From assembly GCF_024763615.1 (NCBI RefSeq), contig NC_077223.1:83514627-83578626 (forward strand): a stretch of DNA of 64,000 nucleotides. The letters run 5' to 3'. Of this stretch, positions 11,141 to 23,455 are shown piece by piece; position 1 is the first letter of the stretch, and each line of letters opens with the position of its first letter. The DNA is from Phlebotomus papatasi (taxonomy: Eukaryota; Arthropoda; Insecta; Diptera; Psychodidae). Below the pieces are notes generated by a model. The model ran no database searches and was not told the DNA's origin. It worked only from the letters and a program-made list of their open reading frames with translations. The translations under genes were made by a program, and so were the position numbers.

Positions 11141-11575
11141 TAATGTTTTGTAAAGATTTGTAAATTACATTGTTCATGAATTGTATAAACCACTAACAAG
11201 TTCATTAAAGTTAATAATTTTTTCACAAGCATTCCTCGTAACATTATCACTTGACAAACAATTTTGTTCTTTTACAAAAGTTTCTTCGTAAATATTCGAA
11301 AAAATGCAAATTTTTCATAATATTTTGCCATTTATCTGTGCATTTTTACAAAACTATGAACAAATAGCAAAATATTATGAATATACCTCTATTTGCATAT
11401 ACGAAAATTTAAAAAGAAACGTTTGTAAAATAACAAAAATGTTCGTCAAATGATCATGCTACGAACAATGTTTGTGACAATTTACAAACTTTGACAAATT
11501 TCTTTGTGTGTTATACGATTCATTCACACTTTGTCAATATTCTTGGGAATTTAAAAACATCTATACTACATATTT
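11141..11575. repeat. Old copy of the TTCGTAAATGTTTGT palindrome family
   Basis: It shares TACGAACAATGTTTGTGA, CAAATGATCATGCTACG and TTGTTCGTAAATATT-like blocks with the near-perfect palindrome at 36521-37022 but has many substitutions in both arms. The boundaries are soft. Confidence 0.65.
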
Positions 11576-11998
11576 TTAAAAAAAAAAACTTTTATTGTGT
11601 AGGGGAATTCAATTAAGAAATTTCAACTCATTTTTTACAGTGTGGTAATTAAGTTGCCCTTCTGATTACCGCATAGTAAAGCAATGGAATATTCGTGAAG
11701 TACAATATCTAGAACAGGTATTACTGTGTTTTTATGGATCTCTAGAAGTTTGCCTCGTTATTCGGTCACAAATCAATTGAGGGTGGTTGCGAGTTATTGA
11801 AAAGTTCTACCATTCTCCAAGAATCGTAACAATATATTCAATGTACGTACAACCATAGTAAAGTCAACTATGTGATTACAAATTAAATAATTTTTAAGCA
11901 ATGTATTCGAAATCGTAAAAAGTAGGTTTATTTTCAAAATTTACTTTAAATTTTGATTGGAAGATCTAAATAACATGGTAATTCAAGGAATTTAGTAA

Positions 11999-12593
11999 TA
12001 GGAGAGACTGGGGCAAAACTTGTCAAGACGCATATTTAATTCTTTCACGAGCTCTGAGAAAACTTAAACGTTTTATAATGAACATATTCTTATAGGAAAT
12101 TTACTGCTCTACAACATTGCAGAAGACTATTTTCCTCTATCTAGAGAGAAATGTGATTTTCGAATCATTTTCTAAAAGTCGATTTTGTGGAGATTCTCAA
12201 AATTGTTGGGGCAAATTTTGCCAGTCTTCGGATAACTTGTAACGCTTCACTCTCGCAAACGTTAAAAATATAAAATAGACATATTTTTATAGGAAATTTA
12301 TTCCTCTAACAACTTTGTCGAAGATAATTTTCTCAATCTTAACGAGAAATTAGCTTAAATTGAGCTAATCAGTATTGATATTTTCTGTAAGCCAAATATT
12401 CCAAAAATAGGGCTCAAAATTTCATTATTTTTTATTTTCCATAATCCTTCCTCGAATCACTTGAAACTTTGCAAATTTAAGAAGGTTCATGAAGGTTATC
12501 TATAATAAAAATTTCAAGCTTCAGTCTCTTTTATTTTAAAATATAGTGAATATTGAAATTTTCGTTTTGACAAATTTTACCCCAGTCTCCCCT
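11999..12593. repeat. MITE-like element, TAGGAGAGACTGGGGCAAAA ends (595 bp)
   Basis: The left end is TAGGAGAGACTGGGGCAAAA and the right end is TTTTACCCCAGTCTCCCCTA, in inverse orientation. Inside, two half-repeats (ACATATTTTTATAGGAAATT, GAAGA..ATTTTC) suggest an old internal duplication. No ORF. Confidence 0.75.
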
Positions 12594-13090
12594 AAAATCA
12601 ATCATTTATTCTTTTACTTTTTAAATAAAACTGGATCTTATTATGATCTAATTTAGCTCAACAAACCAATTGAGAAGCTAAATTACATAAGGCTCAAAAT
12701 TCTAATTAAAAATAGGAAAAAAGCAAAAATTCAAAGTTACCCTACACACAGAAAAATTTTGACGCTAAATTTAAGAACATATAAGATCCTGGGAACTTAA
12801 ATTGGACGTGAATCCCCGAGGCGTTTAAGTTTAGAAGCTCTGAGCGAAAGAAATGAGCTAGAATCCCTAGCTCTTTCAAGTTAAGAGATCGGGAACTTAA
12901 GTTCAGCATTAGCTGGAAAATCAAAAATGTTTACAGATTTGCAAATTGCAACTAAAACTAAATGATCAAGGATTTAGAATTAGGGCATTGGCATTCATTC
13001 GATGGGATTTGAAATTAAATTCCAGAGTGTTTCTGTTTAAGAATTTTTCATTTTTCTGTGTGTAGTTTAAAAGTGTCCCACTCTCCCTAG
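12594..13090. repeat. Diverged GTGGGGCACC-family MITE interrupted by a 318-bp element
   Basis: The interior (TTTTTAAATAAAACTGGATC, TAATTTAGCTC, GAAGCTAAATTACATAAGGC) matches the 6003 and 10491 copies. The right end is split: TTCAAAGTTACCC lies before and AAAGTGTCCCACTCTCCCTA lies after a TA-flanked element at 12745-13062. Confidence 0.65.
12745..13062 (+). repeat. CACACAGAAAAATT element, copy 1 (318 bp, TA-flanked)
   Basis: It runs from CACACAGAAAAATTTTGACG to CATTTTTCTGTGTG with TA on both sides. The interior (CCCCGAGGCGTTTAAG, GGGCATTGGCATTCATT) is almost identical to the copy at 22394, and the two are exactly the same length. Small minus-strand ORFs in both copies are by-products of the repeat. 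Confidence 0.9.
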
Positions 13091-16000
13091 ATATTTTAAT
13101 TTTTTTCTGAATTTTATTGAATTAAATTTTAAAAATCAAACGAATTCTGTGTAGTAATGTTTTTCATTATTTTAATTGTTAGTCAAAATGTAACAAGATG
13201 AAAGATATTGATGCACATTACTGTGCATTTAATGTAGAGAAAAGTTAAAAACGTTTTCATTCATCATTTCGCTAAAATGTCAAACACTTCGTCATTTGCA
13301 TCAACAATCGTCGTATCTGATTTTTAAATTTTCCTTTTTATTGTTTTTTTTTTACATAAATTTCTAAATATAAATTAACAACAATATTCGATGCAAATGA
13401 CGATTTACAAAGCAAAAGTAATTGTGTGATGCTCATTAGAATTGATTACAGTGCCAAAGAAATAATACAACAGTGAGATCTATGCATTGAACACGTGAAC
13501 ATTCTCTTTCTATAAAACCAAAGAAGTGACAATAACCAATCCATAAATAAAGAGAAAATTTGGGAAAAAATGGTGGAAAAGTCTAACTTTTAGACTAGCA
13601 GTGGGGGTGGATAATTTGGGTGAAAGTTTTACAGAAAACATTACTCATCTATAACATTGTCTACGTGTCAACTAAACACCACAAATCGAGCGACTCTTGC
13701 AAGTGGACGAAGTAGTAAACATAGAAAATATTTAACATTCAATATCAATGCAAATATCGGTTTCTGTATCTCTTAATTTCTTTCATTTTCTTTCATTGAA
13801 AGGCATTAATAAAAGTTTGAGAAATATTTCTTTGGCATGTGCTAGATGCCTTGAAAGGGTTTTTTTTACTAGCGAAAAAAATTGTAGAAATATTGTGAAA
13901 AGTTAATTGAACTTTCAAAATTGATCTGTTAGGGAGTTTGGTTAAGAAATTTTGAAGGAATCTTTTATGACATGGCAATGGTTTATAAAAAAGGGCGATT
14001 GCAAAAAAAAGGAAAGATTTCTCACTTTACTTTTTAAATTTATTGTCAAGTGAAATAGGAGACAGAAGAATTTGAAAAAAAAAAAATGAGATAAAATAAG
14101 AAAATTGCAAAAAAGTATTGTCTTTGTGTATCATTGGTATTTTTTTGTTGGCAATGTTTTACAATTAACAAAAATAATGGGTTTAAAAAAGAGAGAGAAA
14201 ACGGAATAAAAATATGTGATTTATTTATTTTTTTCTGAAGAGTATAGTAAATTCAGCATTCGAAACAAAACAGGTTGGGTTTGCACGGAATAACTCACGA
14301 ATGACTTTCATTGAACTCCGAATAAATGTCCACACCAGCATTTTGGCGGGAAATTTCGAGAGAAGCACCTCAATAAAATCGTGATTTTAACAATATTTGC
14401 AACTTTGTAAATCAAAGCTGGGCAAATCACTGATTCTAGCTGCTTCTCCCCGGAGTTCCCAGTTTTCAGGTAATTGAAAAACTGTTCGAGGATTCTACAG
14501 CACCTGCCGCCTGGTCATATCGCTTCTGCCCATTCCCAACAATATTCATTACTCTTTTATTATGGATATATTAGCAAAGGAAATACACATTATTCCTCTA
14601 TTTCCAATCTTTCCAATTTCTTTTTTTATAATGCTCAAGGCTCAAACTGCAATTGAAAAAATTTTGTCATGGAGAGGAAAGACCATAGAAAGGATCTAGG
14701 AAGGTAGTTCAAAGTTAAAAAAAAAATCAAAAAAAAATCGAAAGAAAATAAAAAAGAGACTAGAGATATTAGGACCAAAAAGCTGTTTTTCAAAAAAACG
14801 TCGCAAAATTATAAAAAATAAGAAGATAGGAAAGATTTGATAGTTTCAACAAAATGAAAGAATTTCCAAAATATTTTGTTTTCTTACCAATTTCAAAAAA
14901 GAATAACTCAGAGAGAAGAAAATGAAAATGAAAAACAGAAACCATATACATAAAACATTAATTTTCTCACACATTTTTTTTATCTGTACACACGACATAC
15001 AACGTAACGACGTTTAAATAATTGGAAATGAATAATAAAGACAAAAAAAACATTCCATTCAGGAAAGCGATTTTTCACTAATTTTCCTATTTCTGCTTTT
15101 CGCAGACATTTCCACTTAGAAAGAATGCCAAATTAAAAATGCTTTCCCTGAATGAAATTTAATTCATTTTGCCAATTCCTCACACCCAACCAAATATCAT
15201 GGTTTAGTGCTCAAATTAATTAATTCACTGAGATAAATATCCATTGAAACTGCAGTAATAATTTGCCACTAACTTCACTATGCTATATTATGGCAGTTAT
15301 AGCAAATCATTCAGCCATCTTTATAGCTTCAATTAATATTCTATCTCAGCAAAATGTGTGAAAATCGCACAAACATAAAACATTTGTAACGCCAACTAAA
15401 CTAAAAAAAAGACAAAACATCAAATGAGCAGGACAGTGGATTAGGGATTTTTATAAGACGTCAAATTTATCGATAATTTTGCGTACAACTTGAATAAAAT
15501 GCCATTTTCTTTGCCATTGAAACGAGTAACATCGATCTCTGTGGATTTATATTATTTTTATTATTGTGACCACAGTTAGTGATGATGCCATCTATAAATA
15601 TTAAACATTCCATTTAGTTAAAAAATAACAACAAATAATGGTTAAATTGGAAGACATAATGCTAAAATTAATGTTTTTTTCCCATTTTCGCTGATTTGAC
15701 AAAAAAAAACAAATTAGCGATAAGAGATCTTTAGCAAAAAACATTAATTTCATGAGTAATTTCACTGTTGTTTTTTGTGTATATTGTGAGAAAAAAATAA
15801 ATGTGTTGACAAAATGTTAAATTTGATTGAAAGTGTTTAAAGAAAAAGCATAATATTTCTTTTAAATTGATTGAATTTGAGAAAAAAAATAAGCTAAAAA
15901 TATTTTTTACACAATTATAAATGGTATAAGTGTTGTGCCAATTGACAACTGAAAAATTCAACTTGTGTTTTATTGTTGAGCAAATATATTTACAAAGCGA

Positions 16001-17224
16001 TTTGCTTTGCGTTTTACTATCATATATTATGTATTTTATATCATATTAAATAATTATATAAATATTTGCTATAGAAAGAAGGGAAATTCAATCATATATA
16101 CATACACCATTGCTTAAAACATAGAATTTTACCAAAGTTTCACATAACTTTCCACATATAAGATTAATATCATGCCCAAAAAAAATTGATGAAAATCTCT
16201 ATAGACCAACAATTTTACCATATCTCTCTTCTCCAGAGAACTACGGACAAAAAATGTAATATTTAGTCATATTTCATTGGAATTTACATATGAAATTTAA
16301 GCCTTTTTAGTCGGACGATAGCCACACAAGTTTCCATGACGAAGATTTTGTAGACCGATTTAAATAGTATTCCACAAACCTTCCATGATAAAATTCATAT
16401 AGCAGGGTTCCCTCCATCCCTTATTATTATTGAGCCTTGATGAAAATTCGCAAAATGAGCATACTCTCTCCACCCCAAAACATAATTACGGAATAAAAGT
16501 CTCGAAAGAACATACACAGTTACCCCCATTGGCCTCAAACCATTACTCAGAGCTAGGATACCAAATCCCACCCTACGCCATTCCCAACCATTAAAGCGTC
16601 ATTTTGACAGAGATTTTATAGGAAAAGTTTGTCGACATCGCTGCCACCTTGTGGTTGATATAATGATTCAAGGAACTGAACAAGTAAGCAAGATGAAAGC
16701 TTCTAATTTCCTCTTGGTTGCGCATTTTTCTTTTTCGTCTTATAATCCAATACTTTATCCATCCATGTAGTTCAACCCTTCAACTCAATCTCGCGTTACA
16801 AATTACTTTTTTTCTTCAAACTTTACCAAAGTTTTCACAGAGATTATTGTAAAGTAAAGAATCTGGGGTTAGGTCAAAATCTAAATATAAAGTACCATGT
16901 TTAAAAAGTTTGTCTTTAAATATAGACTGGCACAAACTATGAGTGAGAAAAATAACAAAATCTCAGATTGCATTAAATCGGTAATCATAAACAATTACTT
17001 GTAAAATGTGGCATAGAGACTTGCTATAATTGTCATTTGCTGTTTGAATGTTTCACAATAGATGTCGTATTATTCTACTTCCGGTAATTGTCAATTCATC
17101 GATTCAATCTATGTCGAAACATTTAGTGGAGAAGTTCTAACAAGTGTGATAAGTAAAAGTGATATTTTCTATCATTTAAATTAGGATGCAATACTAACGC
17201 AGTAAGTCAATCGAGCCGGATGAT

Positions 17225-18405
17225 AAACTTGTCTTTAGTTTTCAATGCTAAAGCGTGTCCCGAATTTAAATTCCAAGTTTTCGACAGTTAGTCACAATAG
17301 GAATTGAGTTTTGTCTTGATTTTTTTGACGTTTCAAGAGAATTTCGTCAGCTTTTCATTTCTGAAAAATATATTGAAAAAGGTTGTGTTCTGGCTGAGAA
17401 AAGTGATAAAAATGGAGAACCTGGCGAAAATTGATCGTGGACACGCACCTAAAGAATCCAAACGCGAGCTATTGTGAAATCGAAAGGATCACCGGAAGGT
17501 GTCCATCCACGGTGCGAAGGGTTATATTACGCTTCAAGGAACTCAAGACTGTGGGCAAAAAGCTGGGTATCTCCAAGAGCTTTGTGCAGAGAATCAAAGA
17601 GAATAACGGATTGATAACGTACAAAGCTCAAGCTGCTCCCCATCGCACGGACAAGAATAAGCAAAGTGCCAAAACGAGGTCGAGAAATCTGAGTGACCGA
17701 GTTTTGAAAGGCTTTCAAGGATGCATTTGATGGACGACCAAACTGTCGTAAAAGGTGAATTTTCTAGGTTGCCCGGGCAACAGTTTTACACGGCGAAGAC
17801 TCGTACGGGTGTAGCCAGCAAGTACAGGTTCAAAGAGTACGACAAGTTCCCGAAGAAATATGTGGTTTGGATGGCAATCTGCTCTTCTGGACGTCGCAGC
17901 GAAGAATTTTTCATGACAGGAACGATGAACGCGGATATCTACATTAAAGAGTGCCTCCAAAAACGACTTTTGCCACTGTATCAAAGCCACGACATCCCTC
18001 CTCTATTTTGGCCTGATTTGGCATTATGTCATTACGCGAAAGCCACCCTGGAATGGTTTGCCAACAACAATGTCAAATATATAAATAGGAAGGTCAACCC
18101 GCCCTGCACTCCAGAAGTCCGCCCCATTGAGAAATACTGGGGAATTTTGAAAGGAGACTTGAAGAAGAAGGCTAATCCAGCCAAAGATTTGCAGGACTTC
18201 GCACAAAAGTGGAAGAAAATCGTCAGAGATCGTGGGGACGACCTTGTCCAGAGCCTTATGAGGGGAGTAAAGAAGATGGTGCGAATATTTCGCGGAGAAA
18301 CCGCTTGAACAAAAAACCATAAAGTGGATTTGAATGACACCTCCAACAGATCGTGCTAAACTGTATTGTATACCCAATCTGTAGAGGTGTTTTTTTTAGA
18401 CAGTG
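17225..18405 (+). mobile_element. ITmDD37E-type mariner remnant
   Basis: This region holds a broken transposase gene (17412-18308) and short flanks. The right flank ends near GAGGTGTTTTTTTTAGACAG. On the left, TTGTCTTTAGTTTTCAATGC is only a weak inverse match, so the terminal repeats and exact ends are unresolved. It is the only recognisable autonomous-type DNA transposon in the window and lies in Shab intron 2 on the strand opposite to the gene. Confidence 0.65.
17412..18308 (+). pseudogene. ITmDD37E mariner transposase, frameshifted and internally deleted
   Basis: The three parts are out of frame. A start at 17412 reads MENLAKI. A shift near 17430 leads into helix-turn-helix sequence (LKNPNASYCEIERITG, STVRRVILRF, then GISKSFVQRI). 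The second frame ends at 17730, and the catalytic domain continues in another frame from about 17721 to 18308. The catalytic triad is visible: first Asp in MDDQTVVKG, second Asp in FWPDLALCHYAK, then Glu in EVRPIEKYWG. Thirty-seven residues separate the second Asp and the Glu, which is the DD37E signature of the insect ITm lineage. The first helix-turn-helix runs almost directly into the second, so roughly 30-40 residues seem deleted compared with a typical protein of about 340 residues. Total remaining coding is about 300 residues. It cannot make a functional transposase. Confidence 0.9.
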
Positions 18406-21228
18406 TCCAGTGTGATAAGGTTAGGAAACTGCTACGCTTTACAGCGTTTGCTGCCCACTAGGTACTCCGTCCTTTTCCTATGTCTACTCTCCGGTTAGAA
18501 ATACTATAGCCTCATCAAACTCCGTACTCCGACCATGATTACTAAGACCTCAGCTAGAAAATACTGTGGTATTCCGACCAAGATGCACTAGCCCATCGAG
18601 TCCAAATTCTGAACAGTGTTACCCGGTACCTAAGGAACCTTCTACTTGTGAGCCGTTAGTTTTAATAACTAAAATTTGAGGCAAATCTTCACTTTGCTAA
18701 TTGTTGTATTCTTGGTTGTTTTGACGATCATATCGTTACTTTCTTTGCCAATGAAACTCCTTCCTATTGCAATAGTTTGACTTAAAGTTTGACTCGTTGA
18801 CGTGCTTCAGGATCAGTTTATGATTTGAAGAACTTTACTCGCCGAATACCGTTCAGAAGGTAAAAGTTTATCTCCTCGCTATTTGTTCCGACAAGAACGT
18901 TGTTTAATATCTAACACTTGAAGAGGACGCCTGTTTTTCTGTCATTTACCTCATATTGCCCTGATTATCTGAGACTACTGCAAAGCAGTACAGTTTCAAC
19001 ATAGCAAAATCTTCTGTTTTTGTTTTTTTCTCTTTTTTATTGCAATTTTGTGTATTCAAAGAAAAGTTCAAACATGTTTTTTACATGATTGGCATATACA
19101 ACCTGAGAAAGAGCTTTTCCACCGTTTTGCTCTGGAGGTTGGTCACCAACGCTAAGACGGCGGTGGACGCTGAAAACTACACGGAATCTCAGTTAAACGA
19201 AACTGTACTTCGAAAGCATTGTTGATGAATAAATTTATCTATCTATCTACTTACTAGGATTAACCAAATGCTTCAACTTCTATATGCCCCTAATGAGGGA
19301 TTTTCAGGAATTCTCTTAACTTAGAATGGTAGAGTAACTTCAGTTATTCCATCATATTCCTAAAATTGACTCCATTAACTTTGCGTTAAAGTTTAGAAAT
19401 TGATTCCAATTTGTTAATAAGATTTAACCCTCAGTCAGAAACCCGTATAAGGACTGTGTGAGGAACGAAACGGAGCACATGGCACTTTCAAGATGTAGAT
19501 GTAAAATCACGAAAGAGAAGAACGTCACAAACAACTTGATTTTCTGCATATAGTGACGGGAAACTACCGCATTAAGAAACTTTAAAGAGTCACGTGAAAG
19601 CTGTATTGCATTTCAAGCTAATATTATGTTATCATAAGTATAATGTGTCAGGAAGACATTCGTATAGCTCAAACGAAACATCATGAAATATGAAATCTCA
19701 AAAAAAACTGAATGAAAAGCTGGACTACAAGAAGTTCTGAGAGTAAAGACATTGAAATGATTGGAGTTCTCGGTACCTGATACCTTCTGTGAGTTCTCCG
19801 TGGTATATTCTTGAGTATCTCGAGTAGAATTACCTCTTGATTTAAACCGTAATGTCTTTCGTTGCTTTTGAATATCTAATCTCTAAATTTCTTTAAAAAA
19901 TATAAAGATTAGGTATATGGGAGACTAACGGAATCAATTGTTGCGAGCATGAGTATCAGTTTCTTTATCTAAAACTTGAATGAGTACTTCCGCACAAGTT
20001 TGCCCCGTGAATAGGGGGATGAGTGTGAGAAAAGGGGAGTTCAACAGGATGTTGAAAAAGGAAATTACACCCTCGAACCACTCGTCTTTTGTGTGTTTTT
20101 CATTATTTTCTCAAGTCTCCGGGTTGTGCTATATCCGGTGCCAAATATTTCGTTTGTCCGACAAAACAATTTCCAAAATATCGCCCTTTCTCTTTATCCA
20201 TGCAAAAATATTCTAACAGCTTTTTTTCCGCATGATTTCCATTCAACTATTTACTGGAAGAAGTTCCACGATGTTGTATTTACTCAAGGGGAACGAGGCA
20301 GGGAAAAAAAACACGAAGCTCAATATGAAGGAAATTGTAGACGATTTATCAAATGACTCGGAGATGGAAGGATGGGGTTTGTGGGTGTTGTGGGACATAT
20401 CCACTGAGGCTTCCCCCAGTAGACGACTATCAGACCATAAAAAGATTAGATGGAGTGCATTGGCTCAGTTCATCCATAGCAATTCTCTAGCCCCTATATA
20501 TCGTTGGAGCATTAAAAGCAGTTTTGATACCGTCTGAGGTGCATTTTAAAGAGTTGCACAACTCCATCAACATGATTGCCATCGCTATGTGGAGTATACT
20601 TTTATTGAATATGGGGTTGTCGAGGTGTGGTCATATGGTGAGAATAATCATTAAAATCCCCCGAAAATGCTGCCCCAAGTGTGAGTTTTTTTTTTCAACA
20701 CCCCGAACCTATCCTCACAATTTTTCCCGCTCCTCATATACTTTGTACATTACATTGATTTTTCACAACATGTGGTAACAATTCTCACAACACTCTGCCA
20801 CTGCATGGAATTTTAATGGCTCTAAAATAGTTATTTAATTGAAATCACAGGAATAAAGAAACCCTCTAGTGTCCCAATTAGCGTCAAAAGTGGATGAGAA
20901 GTTGGAAAATATAGTGCGTAAAATATGGCTCGAGGAGCACGTGTTCAACGCATGTTTTGTTGCGTGTTTTATCACCTCTTTTCCTTTTCCATCAATCTCA
21001 TGAAAAATGCATCTAAATTGGTTCTCTCAAAATGAATTCTTCCTATGTGAAACTTTGGTCAAATGGCGTCTTACATTTCCCTTCTTTCTACGGCGTCAAT
21101 CAGAGAACGTCTTAAAGAAAGAAATGGATCTTACCCAAAAAAACGAACAATACAAATTTGATGAATTTGTGTCGACACCACTTTGTTTTCTTTTTTTTAT
21201 TTATTTTTTTTTTTGGAATAATACTCAC
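18406..21228. other. Intron 2, Shab-proximal part; possible second LINE tail
   Basis: This is mostly unassigned sequence. At 19040-19225 the plus strand reads an unrecognised peptide ending ESQLNETVLRKHC and a stop, followed at once by AATAAA and a short TATC repeat (about 19230-19250). That order (ORF end, AATAAA, microsatellite tail) is like the 3' end of a non-LTR retrotransposon, but no diagnostic domain is visible. The segment 19.9-21.0 kb shows nothing I can name. Confidence 0.35.
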
Positions 21229-21763
21229 CCTAGCGGCTAGACTCGTATTTGGCTTTTCCAGCAATTCCCACAAGTACTTTTGGTACTGGGCACATTTTCC
21301 ATCTCCAAATTCCTCCTCTTCACGCTGCCTCAGACTCTCGGCTTCCTTTCGCATCTCCTCATGCACGTGCTCCTTGCGTTGATGGTACTTGTGCTGGCAG
21401 CACGATTCCAGGTACAGCTCATCGACGCCCCAATACTCGAGATCATCACTGAATGCCAATACACACATCTCATCCACCAAGTGCAATTTGCCCGTTCGAT
21501 AGAAATTCAAAATTGAACTGAAACTTTTGGGGTGTCTATCGAAAAAGTACTCGTTGTCCACGAGGGAGTAGTCATCACACAGTTCAGAAATTGCTTCGTG
21601 CGTTGTGCACTCCCGCAGTCGTCCAAGGCGTGTATGGGGCAGACGTTCGAGGGTACGCCACAACACTTCGTGTTTTACGCCACCAACATTGATCGAGACA
21701 CGCCGATTCATCGCCTTGGATCGCTGTATCATGAAGGGCTCCGGTGGTATGGAGGACATAGAC
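21229..21763 (-). CDS. Shab: Shab (Kv2) potassium channel, coding exon 2: T1 tetramerisation domain
   Basis: Second coding exon, residues 105 (completed here) to 283. It opens RSMSSIPPEPFMIQRSKAMN and continues into the cytoplasmic T1/BTB domain, about residues 126-235 (RVSINVGG, LPHTRLGRL, EYFFDRHP, FYRTGKLH). T1 decides which Kv subunits co-assemble. The inter-subunit zinc signature of Kv2-Kv4 channels, HX5CX20CC, is intact: H199, C205, C226 and C227. An acidic/basic linker follows and ends EKPNTSLAAR just before S1. The acceptor is TTGACAG|GTCTATG (exon starts 21763) and the donor is GCTAGG|GTGAGTATT (exon ends 21229). The exon is 535 nt, one base to close the split Arg codon plus 178 codons. 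It lies between a 3.77-kb and a 17.4-kb intron. Sequence agreement with Drosophila Shab as I recall it is near complete across T1. Confidence 0.97.
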
Positions 21764-22126
21764 CTGTCAATGTAACAAGGGCTTTCTTAAGTCTCAGAGC
21801 ACATGCTCAGTTAAATAAGACAGAATCAAAAGTGACCTAATACCAGGGGCCTATCGACATTTCATTTTTCCATACGTTTCTGCATAGAGGCACTGAAGAC
21901 TATTGGCAAGTTTTTTCCTAAAGAGAATTGACTTATCAGTCTGATATATTTCGAAATCTTGTACTAAAAGCTATCTAAAAATACATATTTCATAATGTTC
22001 GCCGAAATAGTATAAGAACTACGAGCAAATTTGTTTAAGTCGCGGAGCAATATCTGCAAAATTTTTACAAGGAAAACTGAAAAATAGCTTCGCTTTTTGT
22101 TAGGCTTGATGGGCCCTTGCCTAATA

Positions 22127-23052
22127 CACTAAGAAAAAACCTAAAAAGTTAATACAACTCTATGGCAGAAATTAATTAATTCGTCGGATATCGATGTAAT
22201 TATTACTCTTTTTCGATGTAAAATTGCATCTCGACTGAAGTATGTGCTTAAGTGTTTTCGTTTTAAGAATATACTTCAATCAAGAAGATTTTCGTGTGAC
22301 AAAGCTCATATGGAACATCAACTAGAAATATGCCTAACGGTGTTTCATGAGTTCATGTGCGAGCATCATACTTTATATTTCGCTCGAAACATACACACAG
22401 AAAAATTTTAACTCTAAATTTAAGAATATATAAGATGCTGGGAACTGAAATTGGACGTGAATCCCCGAGGCGTTTAAGTTTAGAAGCTCTGAGCGAAAGA
22501 AATGGGCTAGAATCCCTAGCTCTTTCAAGTTAAGAGGTCGGGAACTTAAGTTCAGCATTAGCTTGAAAATGAAAAATGTCTACAGATTTGCAAATTGCAC
22601 CTAAAACTAAATGATCAAGGATTTAGAATTAGGGCATTAGCATTCATTGGATGGGATTTCAAATTAAATTCCAGGGTGTTTCTGTTTAAGAATTTTTCAT
22701 TTTTCTGTGTGTAGGGAACTTGAGGTCAAGAAAATAATAATAAAGAAAATGATAAAATTAAAAAAAAACATAAAATTACAAAACATATTCATTTTGGGAT
22801 TTGAAAGAGTAATTTTAACTTTAAAAAAGATTTTTTTAACTCTTAAAACGAGTTTTTTTCAGTTTTAAAAAGAGTTATTTTAACTCTTTTGTCATGTAAA
22901 TTGTAGGAAAAAAAGTTAAAACAACTCTTTCGAATATTACACCTAAATAGAAGTAAAATCAACTCTAAAATATAGTTAATCTAAAATCACAACGAAAAAG
23001 AGTTAATTCAACATCAATTCGAGTAAGCTTTACTCGATTATTTTTCTGAGTG
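22127..23052. repeat. TA-flanked element CACTAAGAAAAAA..TTTTTCTGAGTG with nested copy
   Basis: The left end is CACTAAGAAAAAACC and the right end is ATTTTTCTGAGTG, each flanked by TA. The interior right part is rich in AGAGTTA/TTAACTCTTTT words in both orientations. The CACACAG element at 22394-22711 lies inside it. The stretch 22262-22385 resembles 31031-31150 inside another element (ATACTTCA-TC-AGA, CATAT-GAACATCAA). Confidence 0.75.
22394..22711 (+). repeat. CACACAGAAAAATT element, copy 2 (318 bp, TA-flanked)
   Basis: Same ends, same length, same orientation and the same TA flanks as copy 1 at 12745. It lies inside the larger element at 22127-23052, so it arrived after that element. Confidence 0.9.
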
Positions 23053-23455
23053 TATACACTCCTAACTTTTTAACTAACTTAAGATTTTAACTAACCTATA
23101 GGTTAGTTAAAATCGTGTTGTAACTTTGGTTTGGACTGGTTTAGAGGGTTTTAGATTTAGATCAACTCTATCATAATTAACAAAATTCAATAATTACTAC
23201 AAGTTTTCGAACGATAATAACTTCAAGTGGTAATCGATAGAAGCGATTTAGTCGAAACAGTATTTTTTATAAACTTTTAAAGGTTGGATAGCTGGGATCT
23301 TCCGAACAAATAAACGCCCTACAACAACCTCAAAGTGTAAGCCCTCTAGTCGCGAGAGTTCTCCTAGAACCATTAGCGTTTATCCTAATGAACTTAGGGT
23401 TGTAGGAACACCTCACCGACAGGAATTTGTTCAAAATATTAAAATTTATTTAATG

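Larger units (their letters stand above)
3819..21228 (-). other. Shab: Shab intron 2 (17.4 kb), repeat-laden
   Basis: The intron separates the T1 exon from the membrane-domain exon. Both boundaries are explicit GT-AG sites and the phases match. It holds MITE copies (listed separately) at 4.3-5.1, 6.0-6.2, 8.5-9.6, 10.3-11.6 and 12.0-13.1 kb, plus a mariner remnant at 17.2-18.4 kb. I found no additional exon with a recognisable Shab segment inside it. Stretches 5091-6002, 6205-8510, 11580-11998 and 13090-17224 are AT-rich and show no gene or confident repeat. Confidence 0.9.

Noticed and set aside
12742..12924. Two similar minus-strand ORFs (12742-12924 and 22373-22558) with matching peptides
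   Set aside because: Both lie inside copies of the CACACAG repeat. The peptide similarity follows from DNA identity and there is no codon-level conservation or known domain.
17143..18419. AGTGTGATAAG present on both sides of the mariner remnant as a possible 11-bp target duplication
   Set aside because: Mariner elements duplicate TA, and the left copy lies well outside the likely element end. It is probably chance.
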